Of a stretch of DNA of 64,000 nucleotides, positions 21,401 to 31,559 are shown one piece after another. The first letter of the stretch is position 1. Every line of letters begins with the position of its first letter. The notes beneath the pieces are model-generated. The model was not told the origin of the DNA. It worked only from the letters and a program-made list of their open reading frames with translations, and did no database searches. The position numbers were made by a program, and so were the translations under genes. The DNA is taken from positions 39,812,920 to 39,876,919 of the forward strand of contig CM017572.1 of assembly GCA_007844125.1 (NCBI GenBank), in the 5' to 3' direction. This stretch comes from Sinonovacula constricta. Lineage: Eukaryota; Mollusca; Bivalvia; Cardiida; Solecurtidae.

Positions 21401-22585
21401 TCACAATTTAATGCTATACATGAATCATTGTTATTTTCTTCTTGTAGTAGGATGGATCAGAGACTGGGAAGTCATTCAACCTTTGAATATAATGTGTACA
21501 TGGAAAGGTATGAAAATACGTTTAAAACTCATAATGCATGAAGCCGTTACCATATGTTTATGGTTTTTTATTTTAGATTTGCAGGTATTTCAAAACTAGG
21601 TAAGAGAGCTACATAGTAATCAAACAGTGTTCAAGTAAGAGTGAACAAACCAGATATATTCACACCAGGACTGACTTATACATACATGTGCACTTGAGTA
21701 CCAAAGTCAAAAAATCGGTGCCTTCTTGTATAACACGGTTTTCTCGATTGGCATTTTTGTATAATTGCATGAAAATGCAAAATAAGAAAATTATAATAAG
21801 GCATTGGATAACATCTATTCAATGGATTAAACGCCGAGGATATAATCTGCTTTTTGTAGTCTCAAACTTTTAGAAATTGTAGATATATAGCACTATCAAA
21901 AGTTAAATAATAATAAAAATACAAGAGATCAATCCTGTAGAGTTATATTTGAAAATTGTTTGATTCTTCTGAATGTCTCAAAGTTCTTTTGTTTAAACAG
22001 GACAATAGTGTATTCTTTTACAAGGTCCTACTAAGCAAGTACAACCGAAAAGGGTCTAAAAAGAACTGTTATGCACTTATAAGAGTTTCTTCTCATTACC
22101 AAATTTGGAAACTGTAAAAAATATTACAAGCAGAAACATGAAACTTAAACATTAAAAAGAAGCCAGAACTGTCCATTTCAGGATGTATATTTTACCTTTG
22201 TCAAAATGAAATCAAACTAAGCAAGATAATCTGATAAGCAAAAACAAACAAACAAAAAACATTCAGAGTAAAGAACTTAAAAAAAAGTGTTGTGCGTGTT
22301 ATAGGACGTAGCTCCTTTTACAAAAGCTTAAACAAAACTGAGCTACTTTAATATAGTGATGAAAATGGTCTATACTTACAAGTTGAGGTCTGTAGAAAAG
22401 AACAAAATACTTAGAGATTACAGATAATACTTAGATCAAGACCAAAATTGGTGTTATCGGTAAAATGGGTAGATTATGTGTTGTTCTTTGTCATAATGTC
22501 ATTAATTAAACTAATTACTGGTCTCCAATATTTATCATTTGTTTTCTGTTTCATATTTTCATACGCAATTTATTGATCAGCTTTG
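19560..22585. other. intergenic region, microsatellites only
   Basis: No gene was recognised. It holds a family C repeat copy (21055-21190, minus), an (AG)n run near 21214-21263 and a (TA)n run near 21367-21398. The small open frames at 21411-21873 are AT-rich and unlike known domains. Confidence 0.5.
21055..21190 (-). repeat. dispersed repeat, family C
   Basis: The plus-strand text GACAAAGTCCTATGAGCATT, then CACATGCAAGCCAAATCTAA and AGTAAGAACATAAGTCATTT is the reverse of the block seen at 33150-33345, and is repeated at 47925-48055. It is followed by an (AG)n microsatellite at 21214-21263. Confidence 0.6.
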
Positions 22586-22596
22586 TCTTGATTTAT

Positions 22597-23490
22597 TATA
22601 TATTCTTTAAATACTCAAACACTGGGATAATTTATTATACAGTCAACTCTCGTTATCTCAAAATCGGTTATCTCAAATTTCCGGTTATGTCAAACTGTTT
22701 TCTACGGTCCCGTTTTTTCCCTATAGTTTCAATATAGATCGACTCCGCTTAACTCAAATTCGGATATGTCAAATTATCGGATATCTCAAACTAAATTCTT
22801 TGTCCCCACACGTATAAAACTGCTGAAATCAGTTGGTCTATCTCAAACTTCAAATTGCTATAAGATGTAAATCGGCAACAATAGTGATTTTCACACCTAC
22901 CGTGAAACTCGCGAAGATTTGGGCGCGAGTTTTATCGCCAATTATCGGCAATCAGGATTTCACATAATTTAGAGAAGAGGTTAATCGATTATTATTTAAT
23001 TAGCTGATTTAATGAACAACAGTGTTTCAGTTTGTACTTGTTGTAAAAGTTTTTGAGAACTTGCAGGTATCAGCTTTAGGTATACAAAATTAGGCCATGC
23101 ACTTACGACGACGCAACAACCTACAATAAAAAGAAGAATATTAAATTACATTGTAAAAAATCTAATAACACTTTAAACATGCAAAACCACACAAACTTGC
23201 AGAAACTTAGTTTACAGTGGCAGATATAACAAGGAATTTCAGTCATTACCAGTCATCGTGTAGCGGGTAAGATTTTTAATATTTACACAAACTATCCTTA
23301 AATTCGGATATCTCAAACTTCGGATATCTCAAACTATTTTCTACGGTCCCTTGAAATTTGAGATAACGAGAGTTGACTTATTCTTTAAATACTCAAACAC
23401 TGGGATAATTTATTATATATTCTTAAAATACTCAAACACTGGGATAATTTATTATATATTCTTTAAATACTCAAACATTGGGATATTGGC
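22597..23490. repeat. 39-bp minisatellite made from the LINE ORF2 end
   Basis: Units carry CTTTAAATACTCAAACACTG and GGGATAATTTATTATATATT. They lie at about 22602-22639 and, beyond an inserted element, in three more copies with 39-bp spacing (GGG landmarks at about 23402, 23441 and 23480). On the minus strand each unit spells ATC CCA (A/G)TG TTT GAG TAT TTA AAG AAT ATA TAA, the last codons and stop of the LINE frame. Confidence 0.8.
22640..23378. mobile_element. Tigger/pogo-like MITE inserted in the LINE minisatellite
   Basis: The left terminus CAGTCAACTCTCGTTATCTC is mirrored by GAGATAACGAGAGTTGACT at the right, flanked by TA on both sides (22638-22639, 23379-23380). The right end lacks one terminal base. 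Inside, CTCAAA and GGATATCTCAAACT motifs recur near both ends (TTTTCTACGGTCCC occurs at each). No transposase frame. Removing 741 bp restores near-regular spacing of the surrounding 39-bp repeats, so the insertion is younger than the minisatellite. Confidence 0.85.
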
Positions 23491-24146
23491 TTTTTTCTTT
23501 TGTCTTAAATATATAATATTTAGCTTGTGTAAATATCAAGTTGATAACATTATGGAAATATCTGTTTCCAAAAAATAGAGTCTGCTTTTGACATTTGAAT
23601 ATTTAAGATAGGACAATGAGTAATGATAAGTGTAAGTAGTTCATGCCAAAAGGTTTTCATAATATTACATTTATATAAAAGGTGAAAGATTGTTTCTTCT
23701 TCTTGATGGCACAGAGAGCATAAATTGTTATGTTTTATATTCATCTTTTTAGAACAGTGTTAGTTCCTAAAATTCTGTGATTTATTCTACTTTGTTACCA
23801 CTGTAAGAACGTACTTGGATGACTCTTAAAAGGTTACTGAAATAATTTTAAAATATCTCTACTACTACCAAATTCATTTAGCCATTTCGTTACAGATCTT
23901 GTCTGTAAACTGTTTTTCACCATATTATCATACCTAATTCTACACCCTGTTTTTGTTTTAAGTTATAATGAACCGAATAGGGAAGTAATGGTTTTATCCC
24001 CAAGCTTGTGAATTTTAACCTTGTTTCAATAAGCTTTTACAGATGAGAGTATGCTTGCATAATCTAGGAAGTTTGTAATATTGTCATATGTTTTAACAAA
24101 GTCTCTGAAGTTGAAAAATGTGCCATTTTCATTTAAAAGATCATTG

Positions 24147-24252
<106 letters not shown>

Positions 24253-24924
24253 GTCTATATAGATCTTCCTCCGATCTGAATATTATTATTATAAAACAAA
24301 TGCTCGCATTTTACATCTTTAGAATTAATTGGCACTAGGGACTTCATAAAATCATAATATGAAGTATATACATCATTCCAAAAAGGAATGCTTATTAATT
24401 GTAATTTGGAACTTATATATTCTGCACCAAGGAAATGGATGTTTTTCAAGTCTTTGTTTTCACAACCTGCTAATTGTAAACATTTGTTAAACATCACCTA
24501 ATATCACATATATAACATCATCCAGGAGCATTTATGAATATTTTAACATTGATCATTCTTAACCCTCCCTCAGAATAGTCTTTTTAAGTTATTTCTATTT
24601 CTCTTTTTATTTTGTCTGGTTTTCCATTCCATTAGAAATCAAAAAATATTTTCTTAATGTATTTAATTGTTTCATTTGGAGGGTCTGTCAAGGAAAGAAT
24701 TAAGTGATTAACTTTCGCTGGGCTAATGTTTTGAGTACTTTTATTTTTACCCAAAGGTGTAAGTATTCTTTTTTTACCATTTCGATAGGAGCTGTTTAAT
24801 TAACATTACGCTCGCGGGTAGATTGCTCCGCCCACCGAGTCACGTGACCCACTATCTGATAACCTTGGACATCTTATCGTCGATCGGGTCAATACTCTAT
24901 TGTCAACGGTCCTACTAAACATTT

Positions 24925-25000
24925 CAAAAGACATGCAAAGACACACAGACATGCAAAGACACAACAAAGACACAACAAAGACATACAAAGACATAAAAAA
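24925..25000 (+). repeat. CAAAGACA-type short tandem repeat
   Basis: ACATGCAAAGACAC, ACAACAAAGACAC and ACATACAAAGACAT repeat with a 9-13-bp period, near the left end of the Kolobok-like element. Confidence 0.7.
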
Positions 25001-25137
25001 CGATTTTAATGTATATATGTATTCATATATTACATAATATGTATCACCAACATGTTGATAGGAGCATAAATAACAATAAACATGTGTCAATACAATTCAC
25101 ATCATCTCCAATGAAAATATTATTGTATGTACTAAAT

Positions 25138-25686
25138 ATAGAAATGAAATAATTTAAAAGATATCGTTTTGTAAATTCATTATTAAATTATGTCTATCAG
25201 AAATTACAGTATGACTTCCAGTGTTCCAGACTGCAAAACAGAATACATGTTTGTGATTAAACATAAACATTATTTGTGTTGCATAATTTATAGCTAAATA
25301 TAGCGTTGGGTCCTTTTATGAGCCAAAAAAGATATTGTAGACTAAGTGTTTTGTCCTTTTTGTTGTCCTCGTGTAAGTCAATGCATTTTGCTCTTTAAAA
25401 GGTGAAGGTCATAAACCACACGACTGCCATATGGTGACATTTTTAAACACAGCTGCATAGCGGATGCGAAGGGGAAAAGACGCCAAAAACACGGTCACAC
25501 TTCCTGTCCTCTAGACAAACAAGGTGTCATAAAACTGCCAATTAGCTTAATAAGTTGGGGTGTCCGCTCATGTCTTAAAATTAGGGATTCAATTTGAGTA
25601 GAACTTTACGATGGTATGAAAGGGACCCACGCGCATGGAGAATATGGATTTACAAAACGATATCTTTTAAATTATTTCATTTCTAT
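25138..25686. mobile_element. 549-bp hairpin/MITE with 43-bp inverted ends
   Basis: Bases 25138-25180 and 25644-25686 are near-perfect inverted copies (ATAGAAATGAAATAATTT ... AAAGATATCGTTTTGTAAAT), differing at one position by eye. The central 460 bp has no recognised frame. It lies within the Kolobok-like element. Confidence 0.8.
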
Positions 25687-26385
25687 CTTTAAATGGGTAC
25701 AAAAATTAAGTACCCTGTTGGGCCCACTTTAGACCACATTTTGGCATAGAACGTTCAAGTATGTATCCCTGGAGTTTTTTAGTCAAACACAAATGATATC
25801 AGATTACTCAAGGAATATATAAATATAAACATTTTCTCTTCTTCAACCACAAACAGAATTTTTATTAGAGAGTTTCATGTTAACAATTCACTTTATTTGA
25901 AATCAAAATAACCTTAATAAAAGAAGGTTTTCTGGTTGGTTTTTGCCTGTTGGGTGGGGAAGGGGGTGCTAATCAAAAACGATTAGCTTACCAGGCATAG
26001 TTTTTATGTTTTCTTTTGATTGTCATCTTGAGGCCTTTCTTACTGCTGGTCTATGGGAAAATATACTTGGCACTTTAAATCATTTTTTCCTTGACTTGGC
26101 GGTGGGGGAAAGGGGGTGGCCTTCAAAATGACATAATTTGGAAGATAATTTAAATTTTGATTGGAACTAAAGGCTAAATGACAACGTATCCATTTCTCCA
26201 ATTAGTCAGCCACGCAGGTCTGAGCTTTTTATCGTTAGGAATCTTGTAAAAATTGCATGTGGCACCTCGAGATCTGATAATGTGTTTATTATTTTTGTTA
26301 CCATATATCACAACGAAATCGTCCGATGTTACTCAAGTTAAAGGGGATCTATTTCTTTGATCTGAGTAGAAGTTACTGCAGTAGG

Positions 26386-26634
26386 TCATAACAAAGATGG
26401 AATATATACAAATATATTAAAACGAGAATGCGTTAGACGATAAAAGTTGTAATTTCCGTCGACTTTTTCAACATTCAACTGGTGGTGTTCACGATTGCAC
26501 GATTTTATCCATCTTTTACATTTGTCCAAGTTACGTTTCGGCTTTGGAAATGGAATAAAAACGATGCCGCCTGTCAAACGTTCCGGATATCGACTATCTG
26601 AATCACAGAGACCCCACTGACATCTTTTAACCAT
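26386..26634 (-). pseudogene. THAP-domain exon of the Kolobok-like element
   Basis: The start MVKRCQWGLCDSDSRYPE gives the first two zinc ligands (C5, C10) in the order CxxxxC. It is followed by GGIVFIPFPKPKRNLDKCKRWIK, the F.FPK and KRW-I landmarks of the THAP DNA-binding domain. The second half (CxxH and the AVPTL-like box) is not in this frame, so an intron or decay follows near residue 57. It probably served as the DNA-binding part of the transposase. Domesticated THAP genes also exist, but the TTAA flanks argue for a transposon origin. Confidence 0.7.
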
Positions 26635-26819
26635 TTTCTTCTCGCTTTTTTGTTATTAAAATTAGAATTATTCCTCCGTTTCTTGGTCAACGAAATGCAC
26701 TCAGCTTGTCCAAGGAAAATGGCGACCGAAAACAAAAGAATCACGTGACCAAATGGAGCGCGCTGATTAGCTAGCGCTAGGCGTCTTGTCCTGTCAATCA
26801 AATTTCGGCGTAATGTTAA

Positions 26820-29010
26820 TTTCCTCTATTTTCTTATCTTAGTTCAAATATGTTATGTAACTGATACCTGTTGAAAAATAATAATGTAAATTCTTTATCC
26901 CAGCATACATTTAAATAAGGTTATGATTTTTTTCACTGCCTTTCTTCTTACCTATCCATACTGTTTTAGTCTTATCCATATTAATACCAAGGCCGCAGAA
27001 GTTCGCACAGAATTTTAAAACATTAAGAGCAGAAAGCAGTTTCTGTACCATCAAGAATAAGAGAAGTATCATCAGCATATTGTGATAATTTATATTCATA
27101 ATTTTCTATTCTTATTCCAGCAATATATTTATTTTGGCGTATCAACATGGCCAACACCCGCACATAGAATAAAAATGTATGGCGATATAGGGTCACCTTG
27201 ATGGCATCCTCTTTTCATATAAAACCACTCTGAGCAATGCCCATTTATCAGACAGCATGATTCCGTATTTTTATAACATGTGATAATCTACTGTTTAAAA
27301 ACTGGACCAAAGTTAAAGAAGTATAGTACATTGTTAATAAAGGACCATGCTACTGAATCGAAGGCTTTTTTCAAAATCTATTTGAAGTAAAAGACCAGGG
27401 TTGTTATATTTTTCAGTATAAAACATAATATCATGAATTAATCTTGTATTTTCGCCAACATACATGTCAGGTAAGATGAAGAACTTTTTTAATCTATAAG
27501 CTATAGTAGATGATACAATTTTATATAAAAAAAAAACATTTAAAAGAGAAATAGGTCTCCATTTTTTAAGTGTTTTATCCTTTTAACCTTTGGGAATACA
27601 TACCTTATTTTTGTGAGAGAGATTGACAGTTCACCTTTTTGAAAGCCATAATTGAGGGATCTTATGAGTAACTAACTGCCCAATATCTGACCAGAAAATT
27701 TTTAAGAATTCAACAGTAAATCCTGATAAACTTTTGTTATGTTTCATTCCTTTTCTGTAAGGACTCCTTCTAACTGTATTTTTCTTGCTCGTTTAAAACT
27801 CTTAATTCTGTGGTATTAATTATTTTTTGAGGTTGACATCACAAGTATCTTTGAAGCAATATAAATTTTTATAAAAAAAATTACTATTTCAATTATTTCT
27901 TTTTGTTCATCAACTACTTGACCATCATTTGTAACTAATTTAGACATGGATTTTGAAATGAAATTATTATTTTCTAAATTACAAATATATTTACTATTTT
28001 TTTCACCATCTTCAATCCATTTTGCACGGGATCTAATTCTTACTCCTTCCATTTTTATCTCTTATTTTTTCCAATTTACTGCATATTTCATACAAAAGTG
28101 TATTATCAATAATAAGTAGCTTTTCTAAAAAATATACCTTTGATTATTAGTTTCTCTTTTTCAATTTTACATTTCTTAAATCTTGAGCTGTAGGATATTG
28201 TTTCACTTTATCTGAAATAACAAAGTTTCAAAAACAACTGGTCATTTATAGTAAATTTTATATCATTATTTGGGATTTTACTAATATTTCTATGATTAAA
28301 AAGTTGTTTTTTTACAATATTGTTGCTTAATTTCTAGTCCTTTTTGTTTTACTTTTTGACATACTTCATATCTTTTAAAAGAGTGTTATTCCTTTTCCGA
28401 AAGTATTTTCCTTTTTTGAACTTTCCAAACTCTAATCGTAAGTTAATCAATGAATGGTCTATCCTATAGCCAGGCAATTTTAACCTCTACCATAAGTTGG
28501 TTGGATATTAAGAAAAAATCTAGTCTAGCTTTTTATTAGTATTTTTTGAACCAAGCGAATTCCTGATTTCCTACATAAATGTCCCTCCAGCAATCTACTA
28601 AATCTAATTTAAAAATAGTTCCTATTAGTGATACCCTTGCTTTCCGATTATTTATGTGTCGGTAGTCAAAATATTCTATTTCTGTGTTAAAGACTAAATT
28701 AAAATCATCCACAATGATACAAGGATCATATAATTCTTTAACCTTTTTAATATGTCATAGAATTCAGGCTTATCTTGATTAGGGCCCTAATTAGTTACCA
28801 GTGATAACTTTTTTATATACTAGACAGTTAAGTATTAACATATTGTCACCATTTTCACTATATTGTGATTTAAACTGAAAAATCCAATTTTTTGTCAATG
28901 AAAATTGCAACTTCTCTTGAGCAGCTACTGCCATTATTTAAATATACTTCAAAACCAAAATTTATATCGATCTGCCTCATATCTTCATCAGTAAAATAAT
29001 ATTATAATAT
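26820..29010 (-). mobile_element. LINE 5' part (endonuclease and reverse transcriptase), minus strand, broken
   Basis: Read from the right: an endonuclease-like stretch near 28990-28440 with many stops (QIDINFGFEVYLNNGSS), a linker GVRIRSRAKWIEDGEKNSKY at about 28040, and reverse-transcriptase palm QYADDTSLILDGTETAF with the YADD catalytic box at 27068-27079, followed by CANFCGLGINMDKTKTVWIG. The pattern fits an L1/Tx1-like non-LTR retrotransposon. Frameshifts and stops are frequent. The copy stops abruptly at the TTAA (26816-26819) where the Kolobok-like element is inserted. Confidence 0.8.
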
Positions 29011-31559
29011 AACTCAATTCCAATGGAGGATCACTTTACAAAGTCGCGAAAATATTCACAGCAGTAAAAAACGGTGAGAGTAAAACATAACATGACAAAA
29101 TGCACAAGTTATCTTACAATACGAAACAATATAAAACAATGCAACATAGATGCGTCAGATTTTGGATAAATGAATGTCAAAGATGCTATAGACATTTGCA
29201 AACTGTTAGATTGGGCTTACTAAATGTCAAATGACAAATATAAAACAATGAAAGTATTTAGAAGTTTGTCAGCAAAATACAACTTGGACGTTGTTTGTCT
29301 TACAACTCTGTTGTCCTTGAACTCTATTTCCTCAACTAAGCGTTGGGATTTGTAACTAACGAGTCAGCTGCAAACAGTTGACCGTCATCTTCCTGCATGT
29401 TTACTGCTGAAATATTTGGTTTGTATTTCTGGTATTAGGTCACCTACCTGCTGTTGTTGTGTCAAAGATGGTGTGTGCATCAGCATGTGTAGCACAAGGC
29501 ACACATCTCTTAATAGCTTGAATTTCGTGTTTCCTCATCTAAACCTTACTTACCGATTTCCTCCTACGATAAATTAACTGCAATGTTTTGTGAGAATAAA
29601 CAGTGTGTACTTTGCACTTGAATAAGGGTCTATAAATGGTAGTATAAAAGAATTTCTTGGCGAATTACAGAAGGATCTTAACATACCATCTGGGTCATTT
29701 AAAATATCATAAGTTGTATGTTAAACTTACTACTACATCTGTCCTTCTTGTGAAACAGGCACGGAAACATGTTGTATTGAATATCGTTATAAGGTATAAC
29801 GTTGATTTTGAAAAACGACGTGTACATATCTTGTTTAAATGACAAATTTATTTATTAAATCGGACTTATTACGTACTGCGTATTACGTACGTACTTGCCG
29901 CTTTTTTTTCTTTCAAGGAAGATGAGTCAAAAAACCGCACCACCCGAAAAACCAAATGACCGAATATATGTACCCTAGTCGGCGATTTATGAAAATTCAA
30001 TTTGGCTAAGACTTTGGTGCACTCAGTATAAATTAGATGTTAATTAGATAAAATAGTATTCTTTGTGAAGTAAATGACCAAACTACAAATAATGGAGCAA
30101 TATTGCTTTGATTAATTTGACAAACTACTGATATTCTTAATCGCACGTTGGCACCACTAAAGCCGTGTGTTGTAGTAATAAATCTCTAAAAAATACTAGA
30201 CTCTTCACTTTATACATATATTATAAGGAACATCCTTTATATCGTGTTAATCAGTATTATATGTAAATCACTGCAAAATGGAAAATAAGTGTTGTTTTTT
30301 AATTTTAATAATGCTGTTCTGCACGATACACTAACATTTGTTATTATTTAATTAGCCTTGGTATATTGACAAATAACTGTCACTCTTCTTTGACACGAAT
30401 GGATACACACACACTTTATATAAAGATACGACTTGACGAAGTCATGTTGTAGTTGTCGAAACTTTGTTTGCTTTTACAATGGGTGCTTTAAGGAAAAACA
30501 TCATTTCAATCATTTCAGGGTTTCAACGGATGGTATGCGGAAGAAAATACGGTATCTTTGTTGTTTTTATAGATAAATATCTAGACTTCTATTTGAAAAG
30601 CTGATAATAGATTTCATTTTGTATAACAACATATAGAGCAGGAAAACTAAAAAATGGTTAAATTCGTTATTGTTTACTGGTCGAACTAGAATTGCGTTTA
30701 TCTTCAACACAATGCTCTTGAATTAAATCGACGAAAACAATACTAAAAATAGGCAATTCCACTTATAATACAACAATTACTCAATTCGTCTTGATTGATG
30801 TAATTATTTCATTTTGGCGTCTTCAGCGATCTGAATTACAAGCTTTCGTTTATTACAAGCAATGCTACCAGTCATAACAATGAGCATAAAAAGGCACCAT
30901 CACAAGGTAAGATTCACTAGTAATTCCTAGATGACTTAGTTTTTCAACGTCTTATATTTTAATAGACTAAGAATATGTTCCACTTGAAACGTTATAGAGG
31001 TAAGAAGGTTATCGTGGGAGGTCCTTCTAAGATACATGCAGTGTATCAGTGGTTCTGTTAGACATTCAGTAGGACTTTTTTCTTCTCTAATTTACTACCG
31101 AAAATCTTCCTATAAATCTAATTTATCTTAGTGCGATTGTTAACGTTAAATCTAATCCATATTGTACAAGTAAATATTTCAGAAGGGGTTTCGGTTGAGG
31201 TTTTAAAGCACCGGAGGATCAAAAGGGAAATATGCCGGTGGATTACTTTATATCAAATTGCGTAGCTGTCACGCTTCATGGCGCTTTTGTGCAGGACTCA
31301 CGCGTCTAGACCTTACATTTTCACGCCAATACAGAATTATCACGCTAATTTATCAAAGAAAAAATAGGTATGCAGTTGTTTTAATCAATTGGGGCGCTTA
31401 CTTGAAACGTGTATAAATTGCCTTGGAAGTATTAATTTACTTGTACGTGAATGAGTTTGAATGCATCAATACATATAAATATTTAGATTATAAATACATA
31501 ATATATATTATATTTATTATTTATTTATAACAACCTATACAAAATAAAGATTCTTGCAG
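29011..31559. other. intergenic / 5' region of the NAT16-like gene
   Basis: No clear exon. A diverged piece of the Tigger-like family of 11307-12322 lies at about 29920-30165 (shared TATGTACAC/TATGTACCC, GACTTTGG and AGTAAATGACCAAACTAC landmarks). A short ATG frame ending AAG|GTAAGA at about 30866-30907 could be an exon, but it would end in phase 0 whereas the next exon needs one carried base, so I do not call it. The first exon of the acetyltransferase probably lies here. Confidence 0.45.

Larger units (their letters stand above)
24804..26815 (-). mobile_element. Kolobok-like DNA transposon (TTAA-flanked, THAP exon), nested in LINE
   Basis: The element is flanked by TTAA on both sides (24800-24803, 26816-26819) and has inverted ends CATTACGC (24804-24811; 26808-26815 reversed). 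Both ends also carry a CACGTGA block about 50-80 bases in. A THAP-domain exon reads from the right end on the minus strand. TTAA targets together with a THAP protein are the hallmarks of the Kolobok superfamily. No catalytic transposase region could be read, and a hairpin element (25138-25686) sits inside, so this copy is probably dead. The LINE continues on both sides, so this insertion is younger than the LINE. Confidence 0.8.

Noticed and set aside
30866..30907. First coding exon of the NAT16-like gene (ATG...AAG|GTAAGA)
   Set aside because: The donor is good, but it ends in phase 0 and the next exon must be entered after one carried base, so joining them gives the wrong frame.
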